Below the pieces are notes generated by a model. The model had not been told where the DNA came from. It worked only from the letters and a program-made list of their open reading frames with translations, and ran no database searches. From Diphasiastrum complanatum (taxonomy: Eukaryota > Streptophyta > Lycopodiopsida > Lycopodiales > Lycopodiaceae), in assembly GCA_029204225.1 (NCBI GenBank), contig CM055103.1, positions 51,987,145 through 52,051,144 of the forward strand: a stretch of DNA of 64,000 nt, in the 5' to 3' direction. The position numbers were made by a program, and so were the translations under genes. This document shows positions 45,569 to 57,800 of this stretch, piece after piece (position 1 is the stretch's first letter; each line of letters starts with the position of its first letter).

Positions 45569-46469
45569 CTAATATAAATTGATGTCTGACAGCAAATTTC
45601 TCAACCAAAACGCTTCCTTAATAGATTGAGAAGCAGCAATGTATTCTGCTTCAGTAGAAGAAAGTGCGATAGAGGTTTGCTTATGATTGTTCCATGAAAT
45701 AGGATAGCCCAGATGTGGATTTCCGATTGTCTGCATCTCCTCTCCAGCTTGCATCAGAATAGCCACTGAGCTGATGAAGATTGTTGTTGTTGACATCTCC
45801 ATAGCAGATGCACTGGTCCATGGTAGCTCAAATATATCTCATGAATCGAATAAGAGCCTTCCAATGGGTAATGCCAAGATTAGCCATATATTGGCTGAGT
45901 GAGCTTACAACAAAAGAGATATCTGGTTTTGTACAAACCATTGCGTACATGAGAGATCCAAGTATCGATCGATACGGATATTCTTTGATCTGCTCCTCTT
46001 CCTGCTTGGTCTGGGGACATTGGTCCTTCGACAAATGCAGGCCTGGATCCATTGGTGAGTGAGCTAATTTACAATTCATCAAATTGTATCTGTTAAGAAC
46101 AATGTGAAGATACCTTTGTTGAGTGATGTAAATCAGTCGATTTGCTCTGTCTCTATGGATCTGAATTCCAAGATAGAAGTGAGCTTCACCCAGATCAGTC
46201 TTGTTGAATTCTGAGAACAGCATTTGTTTTGCATCCTTGACCATTTTGGTATTGTTGCTGAAGAGCAACGTATCATCAACGTACAAGGTGATGATAATGA
46301 AGGATTGCTGCACTGACCTTGAATAAATGTTGCAATCAGTAGTGCTTGGTTTGAATCCTTGTTCAATGAGGAATGTCATGTAGATATCTTCTTGTATTAC
46401 TCCGTTCAGATAGGTTTTTTGTACATCAAGTTGATGTACTTCGAGGTCGACAGCTGCAGCATAAGACAA
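45569..46469 (-). pseudogene. Copia reverse transcriptase and RNase H
   Basis: RT in 45,828-46,469 contains LYVDDTLLFSNN, the catalytic YVDD box, and PDISFVVSSLSQYMA. RNase H in 45,569-45,802 contains IALSSTEAEYIAASQ. A frameshift separates them, and the RT N-terminus upstream (46,470-46,730) is broken by stops. Confidence 0.88.
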
Positions 46470-46842
46470 GAGTATTTGGATCGACGAATGTTTGACGACT
46501 GGACTAAAAGTCTCACTGTAGTCGACATTCAGGATCTGGGTGAATTCTCATATCACTAGTCTAGCCCTCTTTCGATCAATTACTCGTTGGCATTATATTT
46601 GATCTTAAAGATCCATTTGCAATCAATAAAATTGCAGCCAATAGGAGCTTCGACTAATGACCATGTCTGATTCTTGATCAGAGAGGAATACTCTCTGTCC
46701 ATGGCTCTCTCCAGAGATCAGAGTCTGGTTGGCTAAGTGCCTCTTCGACCGTCGTCGGTTCTTGCATTAAGAAACAGGCAGACTCAGGAGTATACCTTGT
46801 GGGCTGTGTGCACACTCGGCTTGATCTTCTGGGAGGATTCGA

Positions 46843-47961
46843 CTAATGAACCACTCCTGGGACTTGTTGCTTGGTAGCAGGAACATCTTCGTCTGATTCG
46901 TTGTCTCGAAGTGGGTCGACAATAGACATGCCTGAGCCAAAAGCTTGGACTATCGTGTCTATGGTAGGAGATGTAGGTTCTTCTTGAGCAATATCCTTGC
47001 CTTTGACATCGACAAATTGATCCTCGATAAAGACTGTATCCCGGCTATATAATATTTGCTGGGTATCAGTATCGTACAGCTTGTAGGTGTTATCAGACGA
47101 AGTATATCTGATTTGGATGGTCTTGAGACCTTGGAAGTCCAATTTCTTCCTTCTGTCTTTTGGGATCTGCGCATAGGCAATGCACCCGAACACTCTTAGG
47201 TTCTTCAAATAAGGCTTAGAGACTGTCCACACCTCGTGGGGTGTCTTGTCTAAGAGGGCCTTGGTCGAACATCTGTTCTGGACGTAAGTTGCAGTGGAGA
47301 CAGCTTCAGCCTAGAATCTCTTAGGCAACGATGCATGCGATAATATACATTTAGCAGATTCAACCAGACTACGGTTCTTCCTCTCAACTAAGCCATTAGA
47401 CTGAGGACTGTAAGGAGTGATGAATTGCTACTCAATGCCTTGGCTTTGACAGTACTCCTTAAACTCGATAGAGATGTATTCTCCATCGTTGTCTGACCTT
47501 AGGACCTTGATCGTCCTTCCAGTCTCCTTTTCAGCACGCTCCTTGAAAATTTTGAAGCAGTTGAAAGCTTATGATTCCTTCTTTATGAAATACACCATCG
47601 TCCTTTTGGAGAATTCGTCAATAAAGGCTATAAAATACTTGGCATCCTTCAATGAAGGATTTTTCATCGGGCCACAAATATCTGAATGTACATCATCTAG
47701 CAATCCTTTAGTAATATGCTGATGGCTTGACTTAAATGGTTTCCTAGTCTGTTTACCAACTAGACAGTCTTCATAGACAGGTAACTTGACTTTTTCGCGA
47801 GGATAGTCGAGATCAAGAACAATAAATTGTCTAGACATTCGTTGTACAACAGCATGATTTAAATGACCAAGTCTATAATGCCAAAATAAATCTTTATTTG
47901 TATGAATTGAAGTACTGAGAGCCTGGATATAGGCAGAAAAACAATGACTTAATTTATACAA
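46843..47961 (-). pseudogene. Copia integrase region
   Basis: GAG-pre-integrase WHYRLGHLNHAVVQRMS, then a DD(35)E core remnant (SDICGPM, FIDEFSKRT, SDNGEYIS and YSPQSNGLVERKNR) spans 47,300-47,961 across several stops. The C-terminal integrase/linker (46,843-47,232) begins VWTVSKPYLKNLRVFGC. Confidence 0.88.
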
Positions 47962-48008
47962 GTATCCATGCCTCTTTCCGAGTGATAGGATCTTGCATGT
48001 CCTATCAA

Positions 48009-48356
48009 CTACTTTGCATTGATTCTGCTTACAGAGAGCATATTTGTAGATAAATTTGGTACATACAAGACTTTAGAGAGTAGCTTAGACTGATCATTCG
48101 CAAAGCATAATCTTACAGTGCCTTCACCTTTAATAGCTTGTGTGCTATTGTCGCCAAGGTGAATGAACTTCTGGGTACTGTAAGGTGTATAGGACTCGAA
48201 ACAGCCAATGAGGCTAGTCATGTGCTGAGTGGCTCCAGAATCCAGGAACCAAGAACTGTCGTTAGATGCTTCTTGATGGTTGGTCATGAAGGCATCATGA
48301 TCTGCTTCTTGAATAGGTTGTGCAGTTTCTGCAGCTGCATTTGCCACTTGATTCAA
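48009..48356 (-). pseudogene. Copia protease
   Basis: WFLDSGATQHMTS carries the aspartic protease active site DSG. It is followed by a typical IKGEGTVRLCF and VLYVPNLSTNMLSVSR. Confidence 0.9.
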
Positions 48357-48452
48357 CTGTCCCTTGCTATTGTTCTTCGCTTGAAGTATTCGGCAGTCTT
48401 GAATTTCGTGGATGTTTCGGTTGCAGTATCTGCAAAATAGCTTCTTCTTTGT

Positions 48453-49160
48453 CTACGGATTTAACTGTTCCTTGTGCTGAGCTGGTTTCTGGTCTGGCTT
48501 TGATTGCTTCGGGCCTTTCTTCTTCTTCTGCTTTGTCATGCTCTTGTTGGTGTACAAGGCATGAGAATCAGCTAAGGAACTCGAGGCTCCGTTCCTTCGC
48601 GTGTCTTCCTGCAACAACATAGTGATGACTCTCGAAAGAGTCAATTCTGGATGAGTCGTGATGATCATCACCCAGCTATCATAAGAACTTGGCAAGCTTG
48701 TAAGCAGTTGCATCACTGCGTCTTGATTGTCTATGATAGATCCGACAGCAGCCATTTGTCTTAGCAGGCTCTTGAATTGATTAATGTGATTCTGCAGAGA
48801 ATTATCATTCGTCATCTTGAGGGAGTAGAATTTCTTTCTGAGATGTAGCTTGGAAGCTATATCTCGCACTTCGTATAGTGTGCTCAAGATGTCCCAGACT
48901 TCTTTTGATGTCTGAGCCTCAGATACATGGCCGATCCGGGTATCCGTGATGTTGAGGATGATCAGCGCGAAAGCTTTTCCATCCTTCAACTTCCATCTGG
49001 CGATTGTCATGTCGTTCGCTTCGAGTTTCACTTCTGCACCTATAACAACATTGTACAATTCTTTTGCCATTAGTACAGTTTTCATCTTAAATTTCCACAG
49101 ATGGTAATTGGATCCATCAAGCTTGTCCATGATAGGAATGGCTTTCCCTTGGGAATCCAT
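48453..49160 (-). CDS. Copia Gag, premature stop before the zinc knuckle
   Basis: 235 codons starting MDSQGKAIPIMDKLDGSNYH. EAQTSKEVWDILSTLYEVRD and LLRQMAAVGS belong to the UBN2/Gag fold. A TAG ends it, and beyond the stop the same frame continues with a knuckle of the form CRYCNRNIHEIQDC. The element's polyprotein is thus interrupted. It is related to the gag at 42,216-42,772. Confidence 0.85.
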   Translation of the reverse strand: MDSQGKAIPIMDKLDGSNYHLWKFKMKTVLMAKELYNVVIGAEVKLEANDMTIARWKLKDGKAFALIILNITDTRIGHVSEAQTSKEVWDILSTLYEVRDIASKLHLRKKFYSLKMTNDNSLQNHINQFKSLLRQMAAVGSIIDNQDAVMQLLTSLPSSYDSWVMIITTHPELTLSRVITMLLQEDTRRNGASSSLADSHALYTNKSMTKQKKKKGPKQSKPDQKPAQHKEQLNP

Positions 49161-49758
49161 GTGAAAGAGTTAGTCTAAGTGATAGGAAAAACTATCAATG
49201 ACTTAAGTATGAAAATCTGATAATTACAGAACAAGAAAATAATTACTCTATCGGCTAGTAGAGTCTTGTACTGTGGAAGCTAATCAAGCTATGAAGATAG
49301 CTCTGATACCATGTTGGGAGAGAGGGGAAGAATAAATGATGAACACAAACGAGAAGCGAACTCAAACTGAAAATGTTCGTGCGCAACAGAATAAATTATT
49401 TGACTCTCTCCGTAAGCATGACTACGTCTATCAGAATGAAGAGAACTTTAGTGATAGAACTCACAGTCATTCTAGATTACGTAGCCAAACATTTAATGGA
49501 TGAAGCACTAGATGAATATTTTGCCACAAATTGCAAGACAAATTATCTATCGCAAATGATTCGCGAAGAGCCAGACTATGCTCGACTGATAATTAGTCAC
49601 GAATTGTTCGCAAAAGACAAGACTAAAAGTTGATCGTCTATTACCAGAAAGAACAGCTAGAAAGATAAAACAAAATGAAGAACAAGCATAGCAATATTAA
49701 CACAGATCTAAATACAGAACAAAGAGCTATATCAGATTAAGTATATCATGTATACAAG

Positions 49759-49977
49759 AGCTCTTGCACATCCCAACCCAACTGGTGCGTAATCTGCAAG
49801 TTCACGGTTTTGGCACTGTTTGCCATGATTCGACATGTCATTTGAAAATGCAAGTGCAGCAGCGTGCCTCCCCTCTCGAAAGCACACACCCCAGCTACAC
49901 ATTTATCTATTAGAAACTATTGCAGCAAAGGTAGCAAGCGAACGTCAACGTCACCCCCTCCACATGCAACGGTAATG
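49759..49977. other. Sequence beyond the truncated 5' LTR
   Basis: LTR homology stops at 49,758. No gene is assigned here. A minus-strand frame at 49,760-49,850 is open but unrecognised. Confidence 0.35.
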
Positions 49978-50079
49978 CTAAGTTCCAGATACTTCATGTG
50001 GCGAATTGATCTTCTTCACCTTCGATGGTGGCCTCCCACGCCCACGACCTTGATGTTTGAATGTGATTCCGGCGTCCAT
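49978..50079 (-). CDS. Short AT-hook-like ORF, 33 residues
   Basis: Begins MDAGITFKHQGRGRGRPPSK and ends at a TAG at 49,978. GRGRGRPPSKVKK resembles an AT-hook (R-G-R-P core), a minor-groove DNA-binding motif. A 3' splice-site-like tttgaatgcag lies 10 bp upstream of the ATG. Further upstream on the same strand come a long CT-rich leader-like tract and three ACACGTGTC boxes. It could be the second exon or first coding exon of a gene truncated by the LTR element at 49,758 (a GTATCT donor-like site occurs before the stop), or chance. Confidence 0.35.
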   Translation of the reverse strand: MDAGITFKHQGRGRGRPPSKVKKINSPHEVSGT

Positions 50080-50159
50080 ATGTGTATTCTGCATTCAAAA
50101 GAAAGAAAATGTTTTGACAGAGCAGTTCAGATGAGAGAAGAGACATAGAACATACATAG

Positions 50160-50334
50160 AAAGACAAGAAACACACACACAGAGAGAAAGAGAGAGAGAG
50201 AGAGACAGAGAAGAGGTAGCGAGCAGCAGATAGAGAAGGCGGAGCAGAGGCAGAGCAGGCAGAGCACAGCAGTAGCAGCCCAGGGGAGCGAGAGGAGAGA
50301 GAGAGAGCGCCAACCAGAGGCAGCAGCAGTCCAG

Positions 50335-50393
<59 letters not shown>
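50160..50393. repeat. (GA)n microsatellite and flanking purine-rich tract
   Basis: About 29 uninterrupted GA units at 50336-50393, preceded by shorter acac/gaga tracts. The long Ser/Leu ORFs across it on the minus strand are a composition artefact. Confidence 0.95.
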
Positions 50394-50395
<2 letters not shown>

Positions 50396-50406
50396 CCCTC
50401 TCTTAT

Positions 50407-50550
50407 ACACGTGTCAATTGGGCTTGAAGACAAACAATGCATGACCAGATGTGGGCCATACCCTCTGCCGGACACGTGTCAGTATGGCTTCAACAATAAC
50501 AACGCATGGCCACATGTCAGATCGGCTGACAAAAAATTTAGACACGTGTC
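50407..50550. promoter_or_regulatory. Three spaced ACACGTGTC (G-box/ABRE-like) elements
   Basis: ACACGTGTC occurs at 50407-50415, 50472-50480 and 50542-50550, spacings of 65 and 70 bp. Each is followed by related text containing (a/c)atg(c/g)cc(a)catgt. The ACGT core in this context is the binding site of plant bZIP/bHLH factors, such as ABA- or light-response factors. The box is nearly palindromic, so it does not fix direction. Confidence 0.6.
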
Positions 50551-50559
50551 GTGCAGCAT

Positions 50560-51801
50560 GTGTTGAAACATGCTGATGTGGCGAGACAAATGTCGTGCAC
50601 ATACTGGCCGGTGGTGTGTACCATCCCCGTGTTGAGCGCGAATTGGTCGACTAAACTTTTTTCAAAATAATGGAAACATATTCAGCACAAGAACCTTCCC
50701 TCAGTCGTTGTCGTTATTGATGGTGATTCAAGTATAAACATTATGTCCTCACACCCCCCCTTCATGATTTTGATACGAAGTCAAAATAGTGATTTCAACT
50801 GTTAGTTCTATTTCGATTTCTATTTCTATTTTTACAGACAATGACTGTTTATGTATTCATAGCAGATTCTTTTGACATATCGTGCTTGAGTTGGGCTTGC
50901 CCACCCAAGTTCGATTCTCTGTGATCCCACGGGTTGACAATACGGAAAAGCATTGTATCAATGTGTCAACTCAAACCTAAAATGCATATAAATATAATGT
51001 GATGAAACTTCTCTAAATCTTTTGTCTAGTTGAAACTTTGTTGCACCTTGATATAACATCTTGGTTGCCCTTTGATATAACATCTTGGTTGCCCCATAGC
51101 ATCAACATTTTGCTCCCGACAGAAACCACTCAAATATAAATACCGCTAATATGTACGAATCAAGCTTTTCTATATGCACTACTTTCTAGGTGATCATATG
51201 ATGATATGTAGGTTGATCATTCGATGATCATTTAGTACAAGTTGAAAACATTGAATGAATGATGACATAAAATTATAAGGGTTTAATATCATAGTAAAGC
51301 AAGGACCCCGATAAGGAAACTTTCATAGCACACCTAAAATAGTGCATACAACTCCAGCACAATAACAAATTAGAATAATGTTAAATACTTTCTGCAGGCG
51401 TATCCTGCAGGACTTGCAAACAGCAATACATACATATGATCCTGAAATGGCAAGTTTGCATAAATAGCCACAGTACACAAAACACAACATCTTAGGAACA
51501 CAATTGGAAGTAATATTTTTGCTCTAATGATTTGAGCTCCAGCTTAGCCAATTACAATGAAATGAGTGAGTATTGTCCTCAAGTTTTGGTTTCTTCAGCT
51601 CTTCACAGAAAACTTGGAACCTCAAAAACTGAGCACCACCTATAGAATAGTGAATCTGGTCCCATATGCAGAAAAATACAAAAGGTGCATGCCAATATAA
51701 AAATCAGCTTGCCCACCTTCCTATTCATAGCACATGAGTGCACATCAGCTGAGAAACGAACTTCTGCTTAAAGTGACTTTGACCCAATCTTATCTGCACC
51801 T
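50560..51801. other. Intergenic region downstream of the plastid-protein gene
   Basis: No ORF of interest. A 26-bp unit (ttgatataacatcttggttgccc) is tandemly duplicated at ~51,048-51,096. A perfect GTTCGATTC (RNA polymerase III B-box consensus) occurs near 50,909 without a convincing A box. The part near 51,801 probably includes the 3' untranslated region of the minus-strand gene. Confidence 0.4.
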
Positions 51802-54800
51802 TTACTTCTCAGAAGAAGTAAGCTCTATTCCTAGAATCACTAAGCCTAACATTGCAAAAGCAGAGAGAGCTGCAATTGAGTAACCTACGGCCAAAAGAGT
51901 TCCTCTCAAGGACTGCATAAATAGACGATCTCAAAGTTAGTACCTGCTTAACGTAGAAGAAGTTCGTGTTCAAAAGATTATCATCAATATGATGTAACAG
52001 AAATGTTGTATTGGACCATATGGCTATGCAATGACAATTACATTGAAGAAGAGGTGTTACAAAATTTGACAGGGCATTGAGACCACAAAGATATTCCAAG
52101 AATCAAAATAACTTACAGTAGCAAGAAGGAGAGCATTGTCGTTAGCATAACTCAGGGAACTCTCTGGAATGCGCTGCAGAGCTGATGCAAGTTTCCACGA
52201 CAGAATCCTTTCAAACAAAAGTAAAAATAAGAGAACATTTGAAACTTCTGTGAAAAAGGCCAGATCTGATTGATTTTAACAGAAAATTAAAACGATGGAT
52301 GGACCTTAACGATCTTCCCACTAGGCTTCATACTCACATTGGACTTTCTATTAGCAGGTTCAGAACTCCAAAATGGGTCTCAAAACTTCAGACTAGTAAG
52401 TCAAAGGCTCAAAACCCCAAAGGGCCTGTTCTTTTTACAGGTAAACTCAATCAATAAACGAATATATCTGAAAGTAAATGTAAGGGCCTACCCTGAAATG
52501 ATATCAACTGCTTTACCATACTCTGATTCTCAACACTGCCAGCGATCTACAACCTTGCCAAATCATTTGTTAAAGTCAAACTAAGGCCTGTTACCAGCAC
52601 AATGAATGGACAAGGTTTTATGACATACCCAAAAAAAAAGGCAATGGCAGAACCAGTGAAAGCTCGGGCTGATGTCAGCTGAACTTGCAAATCACCAAAC
52701 TGCAAAAGAATGTGCATGCTTTAGCTTAGGTGGTTGATACAAATCATAAATGTTATACATCTTTCCAGCATTGCAAAGCAATATTTTGACGCAAATCAAA
52801 ATTTTGAAATTCATGATATTTCCAGAAGCTGTCACATCTGTCAGTGTGTCTCTGCACAGATAAGAACCTTGAATATGTTTGAGGAAATCACTGTGTCGTT
52901 AGCCTCTGTAGCTTCATTGCCGCTTGCCAACAATGTTTTGCCAGCTGCAATTAGTGCACTTCCTATCTGTTGAAAAAAAGATCTGAAATCAACATTCCAC
53001 ATGAAATAAACAAAACATCATTAAATCAATGTGAATAGTTTAAATTACTCGGATCATTCACCACTGAAGGAGTATTTGGCCCATTTCAATAGACTGGCAT
53101 ACTGAATGGAACTTAGTCACTCAGAAATCATGAGCATTGCAAGAGTAGCAATGCACCAATACTATGTTTGAAACAAGCTGCTACATCCAGCTCAACATTT
53201 GAAATGCTTTTAAAAACATAAACCTATTTGAAGCATTCATTATCCACAATCACAGATTGTTTTGGGCTGCAATTTTCAATATACTCATAACACAATTATA
53301 ATCACAATTGTCTTTCAAGTATTTACTACATTCAAGATTCATAGTATGCTCGAGTTGAATTATCCCAAAAGTTCAAATCTTTCAATCTCAGTTCAAGTCT
53401 TCTTATGACTAATACAAAAAGAAAAATAGAAATAAAAACCTTATCTAGTTATTCTGTGCTAAGTTCCAATGGAACTAGTCCTACAAATCTAAGCACTGAA
53501 GTTGACTGCACCTAAAGTAGTACCATGTTGTGAAACATAAGGTCCAAGTTAGCTTGAAAAGTTACAAATTCCCTATCGAATAAGAGCTTTGATGCCAATC
53601 TGACCCATATCGTTGCAACCAAATACTGTAACCACAACTGGTAGCAGGTTCTCCCCAAACAGATAGCAACAACCTGATAAGACTATGCTTGCTAAGCTAT
53701 CTCTGCTAGCTACCTAAGCTATAGCACAATGAACTCCCTTTTGGTTAGTCAAGAGCCCTTCAATCTGTAGACTGTAGATCCACAATACTTGAAATCTAAA
53801 CTAGCATTATCAACACTTGAAGGATTCATCTTATTGAAACCTAGCTCATGCTTGCAGCTCTACTCTTATATTGTAATCAACTTTGATCTCTCCATGGCAC
53901 CATCTTTGACTACATATCTAAAATGCCATCAAAGGATGGCATTCACACCCAGAGGACATCTGGCACAAATAAAGAAGTCATAAAACTCATCTCTTGATAT
54001 GGAGTGACAAAAAAAAAATGCCCAAAAGTACCATACGTTTGGTATTTCTCCATCTCCAATAGCAGATCAGAATCTTCCGTATACTCACAGCTCATGCCCT
54101 ACATCTTTATTGTATTTAAAATTAATTCTCATGGCAGTGTTTTACTCCATGAAAAGTTATGTAATTAAAGGACTAGATTGACAAGCATTTGGAAAGAAAA
54201 TGTCTTGGCACAAATAAAAAATGTGGTAATAAAGATCAGCTCTTAGTAGGTTTTAGCTGGGAAAAAATTGTTAGAAACTAGCTTACTTTTTGTAGTTCTC
54301 CTCGTTCATATTGTCCAGCAGCAACCAGAGATCTTCCAGACTTTATAAATCTCCTACCAATAGCTGAAGAACAAAGAAAACTTTCCATAAGACCACCAAA
54401 AAATATTCATCCATCTGTGAGATTTAACTATATCCAAATCTGCAAATTTGATATGAGAGGCTAAACATGGCACCCAACAATGCTCGGAACAAAATATACA
54501 GATCACAAAAAAAGGGACACTAGCAAGCAGTATTTATGGTGTCATCTCATACTAGCTAAACATAGTGGTATGTATCTTTGGAAAGGAACAGAACTCCCTG
54601 GCATAGACTTGGCACTGACTTAGAAGTAAATGACAGCTAGTAAGAATGAATTCAAAGACTGAAATGAGTAAATATAAGAAACTCAAAGTATCACCACCAC
54701 CATGAGAATTATCCAATAATCACTAATCATAAGGGGTATGTAAAATTTGCACTTGCTGCCTAGTTGTTTGCTAAATTCTATGATAAATCATGTTGAACAT

Positions 54801-57800
54801 ACGAAAGTTGAAATGCTACACACAGAAACATCAGTATCTACTATCCATACTTCGTTGAAAGATAATCGTTATGTTTCGAAAAAAAGAATAAACTGTATAA
54901 AGTCACAATACAGATAAAATACTGGATTCATTTACATAAGCACCTCTGCTGGTATAATCATGCACAGAATGATGTACTGATATCATATGCACTTGGAGCC
55001 TTTCTGATTGTTATTTGGACAGACTAACATATGGCTTGTGAAGTTGTGATAAGGGCCTAATTTCATGACTAAGTCACTGGAACTAGGTCCTAATCACCTG
55101 AATATAAATGTGACACTGAATTGCTAGCAAGGTGAATGCAGGAGGCCAAATATCCTTTTGTTGGGTGGGCTTGTTTGTTAGCCTTTACAAGCTGCCTAAT
55201 GAGAGAGCATGGATGGCAAGGTTTCTTGTAGCAAGCCGCAGCTTACAGCCTATTTGTTCATACTTCTTAGTTGCAAAATCGTTCAGTTTCTTCTTTGATG
55301 TGATCTTGATTTTCTGTTCTCGATGTCTATAACTAATCGAAAGACAAGGAAATCTGTAAAAATCAAAGGTGACTATTTCACATTTTACCGAAACACAAAT
55401 ATCTAAAAGAATAAGAGACATTAAAATCATGTTAAACCAGCCACTTTCTGGCTGCCATTCTTACAAGCCTGTAACTCAAAACAACCCTAGGGCATGTTAA
55501 ATAGGACAATTAGAGGGCAGGACAGAGTTAATGGCATGTGCATTCGTCTATACCCAACGTTGGGACCCCCCCCTAGTGAGTCATGAATAATAGCTACTAT
55601 TCACGAGGGGCCCCGGCTAAGGTCAAGTTGCATACATGCATGTGGGCCAAGACCAATAGTGACAGACCACTCACTGAGGTGTCACGACACATGGCACCAG
55701 TGCATGCCATCAGCCTACCCTGGATTCAGAGGGGCTCTTTGTATAAAGTAGAGAGGACATGGCTGGGAGGAAAATTTTTGAGATTGCCCCCTTATTGTGT
55801 TAGAAATCATAACAGTGGTATCAGAGCAAAGGTGGTAAGCCCACCAGGATAGGGAGTGCCACGATTCTCGATAGTGATCTTGCTTCCTTACTAGTCGCAA
55901 GCTAGAGAGAGAGGAAGAGATCAGTAACTCAGATCAGCGTCAGCGACCAGTGAGAGGGAGCGCCAAGAGCACCCCCTGCCATTCCAGCACATCAATCCTA
56001 GCAGAAATCGGGCACACAATACCTACAAAAACTAGCAAAATCAGCTGTAGGTCTAGTGCACCTTTCTACATGGCAATAGCACATTCTTTTTGAACAATTC
56101 CAGCACTCATTTCTGGCCAAATTTGGTGCGAGTTCTAGAGTTGGGATGAGGGCTGCCGGAGAATGATTTTTGGGCTGGAATTTCAGAGTAATTTGTAGCC
56201 TGGCAAGATCCTTCCATTTGTTAATTATTTCTCAGAGATAGTCCCAGTTACCTACCTGATGCAGCAAGGTAATGAGCTCCTTGTGAAACTGTGAATACTA
56301 GTTGGATTATGCAAATTCCTAAAAGCAGGTAACTAACTGGTTGAAGATCAATTATTAGCAAACTTAGTTTCTCAAAAAATACAAGTGCATGCAAGTCCTT
56401 GATTGTGAAGCCTCCTGCCTAGTAAATTACTTTTTCAATTTAAATTGCGTCAAGTGTGCATGCATAAACCACACCTCAAAGCCATCAAGACTGGGACTCT
56501 GATTGATGCTTTGAGCAATGTTGAGATTGTTTAATTCATTGGTCATTTCTTCCAGAATCCAGATTGTTTGTTTGAGATGACAAACTCTGAGGATATGAGA
56601 AACCTCTCAAGCCTTCTCCGAACCCTGGCCACGGTCGGGACAAAGAAAAGGCAAAATTTTGACAAGTTTCACAGGCAGCTTTCAGAGAAGTCGAGTACCC
56701 AGGATTCGATGATGTGTATGTCACTAAAGATGAGCACATGCAATTAGTTAATCAGGTCTCTGCCCTGCAAAAGTTAACTAAGGATCTTCAAGAAGCAGGA
56801 CATGGCAAGATTCTGAGAAAACTTTTCTAAAAGAATTTTTAACTGAAACTGAGTTAGAATAGGCCTGGGAAGCATGGGAAAAACTCGTTATGGATGGGTC
56901 GTTACTACACTATATTTTGAGCTATAGGGAAGCTATCTTAAGCTTAAGAATATTGATGACTACCATAATGTTAGAGGGTTTATTAGAGGTCTGCAAGAGG
57001 ATTACAAGGAGGAAGTTCAGCAAAACTTTCCACAAACACTTGAGCAGGCATTAAATTTGCGCAAATCTACAATGACTCAGTAGGGCCAAGAAAGGCTAAT
57101 TAAAAGCAAACTAATCCCCCATCAAGTGAGCCAAGAGCTATCAAGATAATACCATTTCCTTCGAGCACACAGGGAAGTGGGTAAAGCTGCATGGGGAGCA
57201 TAACTTACGTAACAGTTCATTGATTTGCGTTCGGAGCTCAGTCAGCTCGTTGGCGATCCTATACATGTTTTTTCAGACGATTTGCCAAATGGTAGTCCTC
57301 CAAGTAGGGAAGCAGACCATGCTATAGACCATACCCCTGGAGCAACACCTATTTCTAAGCCTCCTTAGACTAAGCCATAAGAAGAATGAAGAAGTTCCTA
57401 GACAGCTCCTGGAATACCTTAGAAAAGGACAAATTCAACTCAGTAAACTCACCTTGGGCATTTCCAGTTCTCTTAGTTAAGAAGAAAGATGGATCTATGT
57501 GTTTGTGCATAGACTAGCAAGCCCTTAATAAAGTGAAAATAAAATATAAGTAACCTATCCCTCGAGTAGACGAGCTGTTTGACCAGCTTGAAGGTTCCTT
57601 TAGGGCTTACAGGACATTACAAAAGATTTGTCAAGAACTACACAAAGATTGTGGTAGCTATGACAGATCTTTTAAAGGGAAAGAACTCCTATTGGCATCA
57701 TCCACAACAAAAGAGTTTTGAAACTCTTAAGCAGATGATTGTTACAGACCACTACTAAAAGTTGTTGAAGACATTAATAGAGCTCTCTCTCGCTCATATG

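Larger units (their letters stand above)
44215..49758 (-). mobile_element. Ty1/copia element with complete 3' LTR, truncated 5' LTR
   Basis: The 3' LTR is 44215-45297 (1,083 bp, TGTTGGATTTACTCC...CTCTCTCCCAACA on the minus strand), next to a purine tract (45298-45307). The 5' LTR starts at 49312 and shares only ~447 bp before homology ends at 49758. The primer site TGGTATCAGAG is at 49311-49301. The pol domain order gag, PR, INT, RT, RH is that of Ty1/copia. LTRs differ by many substitutions and indels (about 10% by eye), so this insertion is old. Confidence 0.92.

Noticed and set aside
49994-50475. Long Ser/Leu-rich minus-strand ORFs
   Set aside because: They run through the (GA)n microsatellite and purine-rich tract. 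Open frames here follow from the repeat, not from coding constraint.
50880-50960. Possible tRNA-derived SINE (GTTCGATTC B box near 50,909)
   Set aside because: No convincing A box at the right distance, no poly(A)/target duplication and no cloverleaf.
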